Shown here: positions 1-17,340 of the stretch, piece by piece | Numbering within the stretch: the first letter of the stretch is position 1 | Layout of the letters: each line of letters begins with the position of its first letter | Assembly: GCA_008921705.1 (NCBI GenBank) | Contig: VFFE01008476.1 | Location: 1,703-65,702, forward strand | DNA length: 64,000 nucleotides | Reading direction: 5' to 3' | From: Burhinus oedicnemus | Taxonomy: Eukaryota > Chordata > Aves > Charadriiformes > Burhinidae | Program-made: the position numbers and the translations under genes | The notes under the pieces: generated by a model | The model's input: the letters and a program-made list of their open reading frames with translations, nothing else | Databases searched by the model: none | What the model was told of the DNA's origin: nothing

Positions 1-3000
1 TGTTTCATGTATTCTGTTATGTGGTAAGGTATGTATTGTATTGTATGTATTGTATATCACATACTGTTTTGTATCGTGTGAATCGTATTTATGGTGGTTT
101 TTCATATGTATGGTATGTGTTATATTATGTTAATGTAGTGTATGGTATGTATTGTTTTTTATTTAGTATTCTAGTCTATGGTATGTATAGTCTGGTATTT
201 TTTTTACATTCCCTGTATTGCGTTTCCTGTCCTGCATTTCCTGTATTGCATTTTGATTTGTCCTGTAGTGTATGTAGTGTATTGTCTGCAGTGTATGTAG
301 TGTATGGTATGGTATGTAATATATAGTGTGTATTGCAGCTGGTATTGTAGGCATGGTGTAATATATTCTGGCATTGTGTTGTATTCTCTGTCCTGTGTTG
401 CAATGTATGGTATAGTACTGAGGGTATTGTCTATCATGTATGTATTGTATTGTACTGCCTTTTGTTTTGTATTTTGCTTTGTATTTCGTTTTGTATTACG
501 TATTTTATGCCTGGTCTGGTCTGGTATTTATTGGATGTACCATCTTGTAGGTATGGTATGGTATTGCAGGTATGGTATTTTGTATTGCCTTGTCTGTATT
601 GTACAGGCTGGTGTCTTGTATTTTCTCTAATGTATGTGTTGTCCTCTAATGTGTGTCTGTATGGTATCTCTTGTATGTTTATAGTTTATGTTTTGTATGG
701 CATTTATTTCATTGTCTGTATTGTTTTGCTTGTATTGTATCTTTTATTGTATTTTCTATATGGTCTGGTATTGTAGGTATTGTATGGTCTGGTATTGTGT
801 GTGTTATCTGTGTTGTATATATTGTACCGTATATATCGTATTGTATTTTGTGTTGTATTTTGTACTGTATTTTATGTATTGTGTTTTGTATTGTGCTGTA
901 GGTATTGTGCTGTATGGTATTGTAGGTGTTGAATTACAGTGTATTTGTTGTGTTGTATAGTAGTGGAGTGTGTTTTGTATTGTACTGTAGTTTGTTTTGT
1001 CTTAGGTGTTATATTCTGCATCGTATTGTATGTGTAGTCTGGTATGGTATTTATTGCTGTGTATTTAAGGTAGTCTATGTATCATACAGTATGTATCGGA
1101 TTGTGTATGTTGTATATGCTTTTATATTTTGTATCCTGTTTCGTATTGCATTGGTTTTTTTACTTTGTCTATATTGCATTTTATATTACATGTTATGCAT
1201 GGTATGTTCTCCATTTTGATTTGTGTCTTGTATTTTGTGTCTTGTACATAGCGTATGTCAGGTATTTTGTCTTGTCATGGCTTTTTGTATTGTGATGCAT
1301 TTATTTCTTGTATTTGTCTGTTTCATCGTAATTTGAATTGTATTTCATGTATTGTATGGCCTGTGTTGTACTTCAGTTCCTTTTGTATCGTCCTGTAAGA
1401 TTGTCCAGTGTTTTGTGCCAGAGTCTATCCAATATGTATTATATTCTCTTGGGTATGCGTTGGTGTTGGCGAGACTGGGTGGAGTGAGTCCCACAGCTGA
1501 AGTTGTGGGATGGATGGATGGATGGATGTCTTGTGTGGTATTGTATGTCTTGTATTCTATTCTGTTGATTAGTAGTTTGGACTGTGTTCTCTTTTGTGTT
1601 GTGTTTTGTATTGTATGGTTTGGTGTGATCGTGTGGTGTGTACAGTTTGTATGTTTGTCTGGTACAGTTTGCATTGTATGTATTATATCTATGGTATGGT
1701 TTCTATGGAGAGGTTTGTGGGTCGGGTAGGGTTTGTCAGTCTGGTAGGTCTGGTATGGTATTTTATTTTGTGTTGTTTGACCGGTATGTCCTTCATGTCT
1801 GGAGTTTTTCATCGCACTGCCAAGCTCTTCCTGGGATCCTTTACCGCACCGCCCTGGAGGAGCCCTTCACCGTGTCGCGCTGGAGGAGCCCGTGGTGGCA
1901 GTATGTATGGTTTGATAAGTATGGTGTTGTCTTTTGTACTGTGTTGTATTTTGTGTTGAGTTTTATGTATTGTATCCAACGTCTTGTGTTCTCTCGTGTG
2001 TATCGTATTTCTGGTGTGGTATCATAGGCAGGGTATGTATTATATTGTGCTAATATCATGTATGGTATGTATCGTATTGTATTTTATTTAGTACTGTATT
2101 CTATGGTATGTATCATATGGTATTATTTTTGCATTTCCTGTGTTGCCTTTCCTGTACTACCTTTGATGTATTGCACTTTGGTTTGTGCTTTAGCGTCTGA
2201 ATTGTATTGTCTACAGTTTTATGTAGTGTGTGGTATGGTATGTACTGTATGGGTTGTATTGTATGGTAGAGATGGTAGGTATGGTATAATATTTTCTGGC
2301 ATATAGTTCTATTGTCTGTGTTGCATTGTATTGTCTGTTCTGGTACTTATGGTATTGTATCTAATGTATGTGTTGTACTGCATTTTATTTTGTATTTTAT
2401 TTTGTATTTTGTATTGAATGTATGGTATGGTATTTACTGTATGTATCATATTGTAGGTGTTGTAGGTATTGTATTGTGTATTGCGTTGTCCGTATTGTAG
2501 CATGTTCTATATTGTCTGTACAATCATGTTATATGTATGGTATTTTCTGTCTTGTAATGTGCTGTGTTGTATTACATTGTATGAGTTGAGGGTTACGTGT
2601 TGCGTTGTATGGTATGGTATTGTTGGTAAGGTATTGTCTGTATTGTCTTGTGTGTATTGCCTTGTGCTGCAGTTTGTATCGTACCTTGTAGTTTGTATTG
2701 TATGGTGTCCTGTAGTTTGTGTTGTAGTGTGCGTTGTATGTTGTAGTCTCTTGTGTATTGTACGTATTTTATAGTATGGTATGTATCAAATTGCATGTGT
2801 TCTGTTCCAGGTACGCTATTGTATGTCTCACCTTCTATTTTGTATTTCTTATACTGTATTTTCTCTTGTCTGTATTGTATTTGGTATTGCATTGTATTTG
2901 TTGCATTTTGAAGTGCATTTTGGGTTGCACGTGCTTGCATTTTGTATTGCATTTGATGTATTGTCTGTATTGCATGCATTGTATATGATGTAATGAAGGT

Positions 3001-3185
3001 TATGAATGGTATGGTAGTCATTGTATACATTGTAGTATATGTAATGTTTGTAGTGTATGAAGTGTATTGTGTATTTTGTATTTCAGTGTGTGTTCTTCCT
3101 GTAGTGTCTGGTATTTCTTGTATGGCATGTATTGCAGACTATTGCACGTTATGTATTTAGATCTATGCGGTGTGGTATGCACTGT
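1..3185. repeat. Degenerate T/G-rich pentanucleotide satellite
   Basis: The plus strand is built almost wholly from five-base words such as tgtat, gtatt, ggtat and tgttt, with strong excess of T and G over A and C. The periodicity is heavily eroded by point changes. Many open frames of 60-150 codons occur on both strands with Y/C/V/L or T/Q/N/Y composition; these follow from the missing stop words in the repeat and are not genes. A short (ggat)n run lies near 1510-1527. A stretch at about 1400-1510 is less repetitive. The array continues off the left edge, so its full size is unknown. Confidence 0.9.
1803..1912. repeat. GC-richer minisatellite block inside the satellite
   Basis: About 100 bp of the same sequence type as the 3.2-3.98 kb minisatellite (ctggaggagcccttcaccg, ctgccaagctcttcctggga) interrupts the T/G-rich array. 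It is the single-copy or few-copy version of that minisatellite and sits at the matching place in the ~1.92 kb higher-order unit. Confidence 0.75.
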
Positions 3186-3189
3186 ATTT

Positions 3190-3982
3190 TGTATTGGAGA
3201 CCTCCACAGCACCGACCTGGAGGTGGCCTTCATCATGGCCTTCATCGTGCTGCCCAGCTCGTCTTGGAGCCCTTCACAGTGCCACCCTGGAGGAGCTGTT
3301 CACTGCACCACCCTCGCGTAGCCCTTCACCTTGCTGCCACAGAGGAGTCCTTGCTTGCATTGCTTTGGAGGAGTTCTGCATTGCGCTGCTGGGCACTTCT
3401 TGGAGCCCTTCACTGTAGTGCCCCAGAGGAGCCCTTCATTGCAGCGCCCCGGTCTTCTTGGAATCCTTTACAGCGCCGCCCAGGTTTCTGCAAGCCCTGC
3501 ATCAGGCTGTCCCTGGAGAAGTGGTGCATTATCCCATCCCAGGAAAGCTCTTCATCGCGGCATCCAGCTCTTCATGGAGCCTCTAACTGCGCTGCCCCTG
3601 GCAAGGCCTTCATCACGCCACATCAAGGAGCACTTCACCACACTGCCCGGCTCTTCTTGGAGTCCTTCATCATGCTTCCCGGTTCATTTTTGAGACCCTG
3701 ACAGCACCACTGTGGAGGAGGCCTTCATCATGCTGCCCAGCTTGTCTTGGAGCCCTGCACCTTGCTGCCCGGGTCGTGTTTGAGACCTTCACAGTGCCAC
3801 CCTGGAGGAGTCCTTCACCACGTCACACCAGAGGAGCCCTTCATTGTGCTGCCCAGCTTGTCCTGGAACCCTTCATCAGGCCACCTGGCTCTTCTTGGAG
3901 CTCTTCACAGTGCTGCCCCAGAGGAGCAGTTCACTGCCCTGCCCTGGAGGAGCCCTTCATCGTGCCTCCCCAGAGGAAGCCT
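3190..3982. repeat. ~30-bp GC-rich minisatellite
   Basis: Tandem imperfect units of roughly 30-31 bp alternate between a cttcatcgtgctgcccagc-like form followed by tcttggagcc, and a cttcacagtgccaccctgg-like form followed by aggagc. At least twenty units can be followed by eye. Open frames of up to 189 codons here (about 3132-3701) are by-products of a unit length close to a multiple of three and poor in stops; they encode repetitive S/A/P/L-rich peptide and nothing recognisable. The array is cut on the right by a retroviral LTR. Confidence 0.85.
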
Positions 3983-4676
3983 TGAATCAAAGTCGGTACC
4001 GAGCCCGCACCTTTTGACACTCCTCACAGGAGGAGGCTCGATTGGGATGGTTTTCCGAGAGAAATAACTCAATAACCACTAGTTTGTTATTAAGTAGGCA
4101 TTCTTTAATACAGCGCTGGCCAGCACTGGGGATCGCTCCGCTATGAGTGCTCCAACAGGTTAGCAAAGCACATCCGTTTATACACAGAAAAAACATACAT
4201 ATTCATCAGATTTCTTGGAAGGGCAGTCTTTCCTAAAAATTCATTTACATAGTGCAAGCATGTGCAGTAAAATTAGGGTTAGGGTCTTTTCACCCTCCGG
4301 TGGCTGTTCATAGTCTTCCTCATGCTGTCCCGCAGTTTAACTTTGGGCTTTCCTTGTCCATATATAGTCACTGAATTAGCTCATCAGTCCTTTGGCTCTG
4401 GAATGTTACAAGGGAGGGGTCAGTTTAAATTAGTTCTTTGGCACTTATCTGGTCACAATTGTCCTGAGTTCCCATTATCAGTGACTTACACAGGAAGCCT
4501 AACGAGCTAGCTCAAAGCCTGTTTAATGTCGTCAGGCAAGAGATTACATGTTTTGAAATGTCATATTACCAGCTCTACCAAAACTATGCAAGTTGAAGCT
4601 AAGAAAGATGCACGTATAACTTTTGTGTATCACAGTAAGGCCTTAGTCAAGAATTGTCAGGGATTTAATCCCTTCA
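3983..4676 (-). mobile_element. Endogenous retrovirus 3' LTR
   Basis: A 694-bp element whose ends form the short inverted repeat TGAA...TTCA typical of LTR termini. Read on the minus strand, it begins directly after a polypurine tract, carries a TATATA box (complement of about 4360-4366) and an ATTAAA polyadenylation signal (complement of 4104-4109), and ends in TTCA at 3983. U3, R and U5 are therefore in the expected order. A tagggttaggg telomere-like word falls in U3 and looks incidental. Its left flank is the minisatellite. No second LTR is present in the window, so insertion age cannot be judged from LTR divergence. Confidence 0.85.
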
Positions 4677-4692
4677 TTCCCCCCTTTTCTCT
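4677..4692 (-). other. Retroviral polypurine tract
   Basis: The minus strand reads agagaaaaggggggaa immediately before the LTR. This is the normal position and composition of the primer for plus-strand DNA synthesis, and it fixes both the orientation and the LTR boundary. Confidence 0.85.
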
Positions 4693-4709
4693 AAACTTTG
4701 TAAATTCCT

Positions 4710-5805
4710 TTACAAAGATTCTGAGTTGTCCGATTTCATTACCTTAGGCAAAGCCCAAACTCTCATGGCCAGTTTCTTCAGCTTATACCACAAAAGACAA
4801 TTGACGGCTGTTAGTATAATGACAAACACCAACAGTATCAAAAAGCGTGTGAAGTAAAACATTCAAAGTTTGGCGTTTTTTTGCAGAAGGTGAGTATCCT
4901 GAAAAGATATCCCAGCAATGATGGGCGGTATCAGATTCAATTTGGCTAGACAGTCCAACAAGTTTGTCTCTAGCTGTCACTGTTTTAATGATGGACTCGG
5001 CTAATGTCTTATTTTGTCTCTTTAAATGTTCTCAAAGTTCTTGAGATTGGTTCAATATCTCATTTAATTTCTTTAGAGATAAACTTGCATAACTTAAGTT
5101 TAAGCTCTCATAATGCCAAAACATTGCTGCGTGGTCTTCTGGATATGCAAAAACTGAATAGGTTTGTCCGTGCCAAGTTAAATGGGTTATATTTTTAAGG
5201 CATCCTATGGACGGGGTGGTCACGTTGTATTCTTCAACTACTGATCGGTTGTTAGTCACCAAGCACACATATCTAGCATTAACTTCTACAAACATTTCAA
5301 ACACATTAGGAGACAGGATCGTCCATGTACAACTATTAACAGAATGTTCTAACAAGCAGGGTTCATATAATTGGGATTGTTGTCCACACAAGGTGCCACC
5401 AAGGGTGGTTTCACAAAGATCTAAATCGTATGTTTTATTATTATTCCCAATATATTTCCCTCAGAATTCTGGTAACCAATATTCTAGGTTCTCTTGGCTG
5501 GAAAAGAGTGTTGGTAGAATTAAAAAATTTACACATTACTTTAGCGTCGGTTACACTATAGAATACCACTTTTCCTGCACCCCAGCTATTGCATCACTGC
5601 ACGGATTGTGAATAGGTTTTTATCGAGTGTCCAGGAGGGACCCATTGTCCAAATAGTTTTCTGCACATGAACTCATTATTACCCCTTAAGTAGGACTGCA
5701 CCTTATCCTTTTGTTCCAATTGCCACATAGTTTTTAGAGTGCAAACAGTCCGATCCATAAATTTTGAGAAATTTATAAGTGATTGTATCTGGGGAATTAT
5801 ACTCA
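4710..5805 (-). pseudogene. Endogenous retrovirus env 3' remnant (broken)
   Basis: The minus strand upstream of the polypurine tract carries env-like coding in pieces. From the distal side: an open piece at about 5594-5800; a 119-codon open frame at 5032-5391 with several NxT/NxS glycosylation sites, scattered cysteines and a C-terminal leucine/asparagine heptad-like stretch; a piece at 4783-4980 in another frame; and a strongly hydrophobic segment at about 4790-4850 (FLILLVFVIILTAV) followed by a basic short tail ending in TAA at 4710-4712. Ectodomain, coiled coil, membrane anchor, tail, polypurine tract and LTR are thus in the right order for a transmembrane Env subunit. Frame changes and stops near 5400-5600 break it, so no full Env can be made. 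Gag, pol and the 5' LTR are absent. I could not assign a retroviral genus. Confidence 0.7.
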
Positions 5806-5926
5806 CAATCCACTTCCGGCGGCACGATGGTGGCCGCGGCAGGACATACCGCTCCCGGCCAATCACACCGCGCGACGGGCGGAAGGCCGGGGTTCGCCCG
5901 CGCATGCGCTGAGCGCGCGCGAGGTG
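5805..5926 (+). promoter_or_regulatory. NDUFAF5 CpG promoter with ETS, CCAAT and NRF1 motifs
   Basis: CpG-rich sequence begins abruptly here. cacttccggc (5811-5820) is an ETS-type site, ggccaatcac (5857-5866) contains a CCAAT box, and cgcgcatgcgct (5899-5910) is a near-perfect NRF1 site. NRF1 and ETS/GABP sites are typical of nuclear genes for respiratory-chain functions. There is no TATA box. The CpG island continues through exon 1 and intron 1 to about 6.5 kb. On the minus strand a donor-like gtgagtat starts at the complement of 5806, which would suit a short leftward first exon (ESF1 lies head-to-head with NDUFAF5 in mammals); this is inference. Confidence 0.7.
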
Positions 5927-12613
<6,687 letters not shown>

Positions 12614-13015
12614 TTCTTCATCAGAAATAATAGTTGTCTTGAAGCTTCTACAGAGCTTCTCATTGCAGAAAGTCTTCACTTTTTATTACTTTGTGGCAAC
12701 ATTCTGAAATAATAATCTTCATGCAACAGGGTTTTTTGGGGTTTTTTTTTACTGCCTATGCTACAACATCAGCTGTGTAAAATGGTGTTCATTTTTTGTT
12801 TCTAGAGAAATATGTCAGCAGTATTCTAAGTAAATACGTGTTCTCCCAATTTTCATTAAATTATTGTTTTCAAATGTAATGCCTCTTCCAGTATTTGTGT
12901 CACAGACCGCTCCAGGCATGATTTGCAAGTCTTGAGTATATATCACCCTGCATTGCTTTTGAATCATTCCTTAGGGATGGTAGATCATAATAAAGAATAG
13001 TACTTGGTGGCAAGT
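12614..13015 (+). other. NDUFAF5 3' untranslated region and polyadenylation signal
   Basis: AT-rich sequence follows the stop. A canonical AATAAA lies at 12989-12994, followed by a GT-rich stretch (ggtggcaagtgagttt) suited to cleavage about 15-25 nt downstream. I saw no other AATAAA between the stop and this one. Confidence 0.7.
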
Positions 13016-16000
13016 GAGTTTATAAGGTATACTATAAGAGAAAATATCAGCAAATACACAGATCTAACTTAGTATATTTTTAGTGGGTTGCAAATTATGG
13101 GTAAAAACTTACTGTCAGTTATTGTTTGAAATTTGAAAGTTTGACTTGTGTATAAGGAAGTGGTTAAGTAAGTTCTGTATTATGAAAATATCTCAGGTTG
13201 CTACCTTTCACCTACAGCCCTCAAATTCAATTACTGTCTAGCTTTGGGGGTGGAAGGAAAATGTTTCTGGACATGAATAGTAGAGCCCAGCCATAAGGAA
13301 AGTTGGCTGCTTCATTGTAGCTTTAACAGAATGTACGTGCCATGATTTGACTTAATTTACTGAAAGAAGCAGCAAGCAGAAGGGTCACCTAATGCTCAGA
13401 TGGATGCGTATGTTTCAAATTAACTAGTTAGCTTAGAATTGGCATTCTCTGGTACTCTTTTGGAGTTCCGAGGCATCTTTTAACCTGTTCTTATATATCA
13501 TAGCATTTAAAACTACATCAAAACTATTAAAATGACATTTGCACATTATTTTCTACTATCAGAGGCTGAAAAGCATGAAGTGTACTTTTTCCTCCTTAGC
13601 TGTGACATGGAGCTATGACTTTATCCTGTATATAACTGCACTACCAGAAATTCATATTCATTACAGATATGGCCCATTAGCCTGAGATGTTTAGAAAAAA
13701 ATAATCTACTCAGTGATTTCACTTGATTATAGTATTGATAGAGAACAGTAGAGAGGAAAAGCATGAAGAATATATAATCAGGTTTACTGTTCAGTCAGTT
13801 TTATCTTTTTATCTAGGTGTTGTATCAGTCCTGGTGAAACGAAAGCTTCTCTAGGCTTGTTGTAAGAAGATTATCCAGCAGGTGGAGCTTGACAGAATGG
13901 TGTGGCACAGACCAAATAGGCAAGGTAGGCAGAAGCTTTCATATTCCGTCAGGGATTATTGCATTATGATTCAAAGACAAATACAGATATTGAAGTTACC
14001 TCCTGCTGCTTAACCAATACTCAATTTTCAAAAGAACAGAAATGCTGTTTAAAAAGAAACTATTCGTCCAGTATTTGGCTGACTAAAAGATCAATTTAAG
14101 GGTCTAAGTTGGGGGTTTATTTAATCTCCCAGGCTTTGACTTTAAATAAGAAATGGGCAGAGAAGGTGCAAAACATCCTGATAAAGGGGGAATGAATCTT
14201 CTGTCCTGCACTTGCTTACAAGCCTAATGCATTATTATTCAAGGAGAATTAGTTCATCTTTCCTTTTCCTTAGAAAAGAAGAGTAACCCTCCTTGAGGAA
14301 GGGGGAGAGGCTGTGAGTGGTCTGATAACCTTTATAACCCTTAATGTTAAGTCTAAATCTAAAAGAAGAGCTTGTCTCTCTGAAAGCCTTCATTTTTTTT
14401 GGTAGTACATCAATGGACAAGACACTGCATCTCTCTACAGGTCCTCTCTGTCTTTAATAAAATTCACTTATTTAAAGGGGAAACTCTCTACTCTCCCAAA
14501 TGTAGGTTTCTATGAAGTTACGTGTCAAATGACTGTAACTTTTTTGCTTTAGTAGGTTAATTTCGAGTCGCCTGAGCTGGTAGTTGTGACTCAGATGTGT
14601 TAAGGGAATGAGGAGGTGGAATGTGCTGGGTAAATGTTAATTGGAGAAGTGCTTCTACCGTGCTTGTTTCAAGCGCTCAGTTAAGTTACAGAGAAAAGGA
14701 AGAATTTCCAGTTCTTTGAGTCCATATTCCATGGATGGAATATATAAACAATAAAATAAGTAAGAATGTTGTTGTTAATGGGGGAAGGTACCTTCTGGAC
14801 AGGGAGAAATGGAAGAGTAGTTTTCTTCCTAGCACTTAGAAGAAAAAAAAAAAAAAAAAAAAAAGATGTTCAGTTAACTTGGAAAAGGGCCAGGGAGTAG
14901 TAGAAATGGGGAGTAATAAATATGGCATTAGAACTAGGGGCCATGCAACTGACAGGTGAGGGGTTCGTTTCCCTGGCTGACTACATTTGAATAACTACCT
15001 TTTCTGTGTATTTTTAATTGCCTTTTTTTGTCTGTAGTATTTCTTCTTGGAATTCGACGTTACTCCGGTTTCCTCTAGCCCCTTTGTATGGCACTTGTAT
15101 GAACAGATTTGAAAAAAGTTCATTTCCTATGAACAGATGTTTTTGTCACATAACTCTCTTATATTTTGATTGTCTTTTTTAGATTTAAGTCTTTGTGGCT
15201 TTCTGAAATTGTAACGAAGAAGAATGTGGTTGCCAGTTGCTAGTCTAGAAATTATTTTAAACTCTAACTGTATGTTAAAAATCAGCTTTTGCAGGGTAAG
15301 TGACTTCTAAAAAGTAGTTGCTAAGGTGACATAATGTCTCTTGTAAGCTTAGTTTTAAAAATCCTGATGCGTAATACAGAATGCTTTAATCTTGATTATA
15401 GAAGAAGGGGAAAAAGAGTTCTGGGAGATAATTATTTTGACAATCGAAAGTTAGGAGCCCATAAATAACAAATAACAAATTTTAGAAGCAGGACACTTAC
15501 ATTTAATGAACATTAGTATTTTTGAGCCTCCAAAAGGTTCTGAGGGTCTGAGTCACGGATCAATGAGCATGCTTGTTCAGTGTCTTTGATTACAAGATCT
15601 GTCAACATATAGTTTTATGCAGATCTTCTTAGGATATAGAGATAATAATGAGGCCCTACATTTTGTAACCCAAGCGTCAGATTTCGGAGTTTGTATACTT
15701 TCAAAAGACTGAGGATTTGTGAAGTGAAAACAGGGGAAAGAAAACACTGAAGAGAGTGCATGTGCTTGTAGGGGAAAACAATTCTTGGCTTAAATCAAGT
15801 TAGAATTAAAGTGGTTTGTTGATTTATTAATAGCTTGTAATTAACTGTTAGTCTGTGAACTATACACGCAGGATTAATAGCAGCAATATAATATAAATGA
15901 CCGTACCTTACAAAACCTTAGTAAACACCTTCAGCTATCTAAACACCCTTCTGCATCAATTCCCCCACAAGTTTTGCAGATACATGCTCACCTCTATCCC

Positions 16001-16853
16001 TTTAAACAGGAGGTTTGGATTACAAGAGCAGCTACCTTTCTAGGAGTATGTTACCCTCTTTACGTGCATCTCCTCTGGGGATGTGGGTGCTGTAGCTGCA
16101 TGTGTACCTGTGCTGTTCTCTACACTCCACTAATCCACCCCACAAGATGATGTGCAGATACCCCAGGAACGGTCACTGCTTGTTGTAGCCTGTACTGTCA
16201 CCCAGAATGCAGGCTACTCCTGGCTGCTGGGGAGGGTGCTCCCTCAGGCCTCAACAGAGCTTGAGATGCCAGGAGGGCACCTGCTGGGTGTCAGGCCAGG
16301 TTTTGACTGCTTCTCTCTTCTCACTGTTAGGAATTTTAGTGCTTTTAATACTTGATCTTAAGCTGACTCTTCCCCCCCCACCCCCACACAAGGTCTCTTG
16401 GTAACTGCCTTGTCAGGTTTTAATGTGGCTGATGGTTGTCTTCATATTCAGCCTTACCAGATTTTGAGCAAACACTCTCTGGGTTGTTGGATATTCTGTT
16501 CAGACATGTTGCACTCGTATTTCTATCTTGGCAGCTGATGTTGTCCAGGCTTTTTTTGCCAAGAGGAGGCTATGTGGATTTCCTCCATGATTTGGAGCTG
16601 GTTCTTAGCATACAAGGTACATTCATAACATAAGAGACGAAGTCCTCAGAAAAAATGTTTCTGTTTGGAACCTTCTGTTGAAGCAGTGATGATGAATAGT
16701 GGGGAATCTTATTTGGCCTCGAAGTGTTCGTGATAGGCTGAAATGCATCACAACATAGCAGTTTTCTAATGCTAATGCATAAAATAAGGAGGCTTTGGTT
16801 TTACTGCGCTAATGAATCCCAATTCATGCATTTGGTTTTCTGCATTCTGTAGG
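13016..16853. other. AT-rich intergenic DNA, no gene seen
   Basis: No coding exon recognised. A 22-A run lies at 14843-14864. Two plus-strand segments have good splice signals on both sides (13817-13925 and 15183-15295) but stops in all three frames, so at most they are noncoding. A slightly GC-richer patch at 16.06-16.33 kb contains short open frames without family resemblance. Confidence 0.5.
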
Positions 16854-17340
16854 GATTCACAGAATCACCAGGGTTGGAAGGGACCTCTGGAGATCATCTA
16901 GTCCAACCCCCCAGCCACAGCAGGGTCACCTAGAGCAGGTTGAGATGAGATCCCCTTGAGCTTTTTTCAGAAGCTCCCTGCTCAACCATGCAGGTCTCCT
17001 GCTTCCCTTGCCTGATTTCTTGCTCTTAGGGATGCACTGATCCTGAGCTTGGAGGAAGTGATACATGAATATCAACCAGCTCTCTTGAGCCCCTCTACCC
17101 TCTAGAGCCCTGACCCATGGGATTTCTCCAAACAGTTTCTTGAAGAGATCAAGGTTAGCCCTCCTCAAGTCCAAAGCTGCAACTCTACTTGTTGTTTTAC
17201 ATCTACTGCACATAATCCTGAACTCGATCTTCTCATGATCACTACAGCCAAGGCTTTCACCCAACCCTAATGTCCTCCACCAGTCCCTCTTTGTTGGTCA
17301 GTACTAGGTCCAGCAGTACACCTCTCCTCGTCACATCTCA
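16854..17340 (-). mobile_element. CR1 LINE fragment with internal deletion
   Basis: The antisense CR1 3' end (cagaatcaccagggttggaa, ctctggagatcatctagtcc) covers only about 75 bp, then jumps into an ORF2 segment. The minus-strand frame at 16926-17264 (112 codons) is a CR1 stretch including RRPAWLSRELL, from the linker between endonuclease and reverse transcriptase. The reverse transcriptase and most of the 3' region are missing between the two parts. Confidence 0.8.

Noticed and set aside
1345..1812. 155-codon minus-strand open frame rich in T, H, Q and N
   Set aside because: It is the complement of the T/G-rich pentamer satellite; composition follows the repeat and similar frames occur all along 1-3.2 kb.
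3132..3701. 189-codon plus-strand open frame
   Set aside because: Produced by the ~30-bp minisatellite; three frames are open in parallel and the peptide is repetitive without a domain.
4275..4287. Telomere-like tagggttaggg
   Set aside because: Two units only, inside the LTR; no array, so not an interstitial telomere.
15183..15295. Exon-like segment with good acceptor and gtaagt donor
   Set aside because: Stops in all three frames; could be noncoding but there is no other support.
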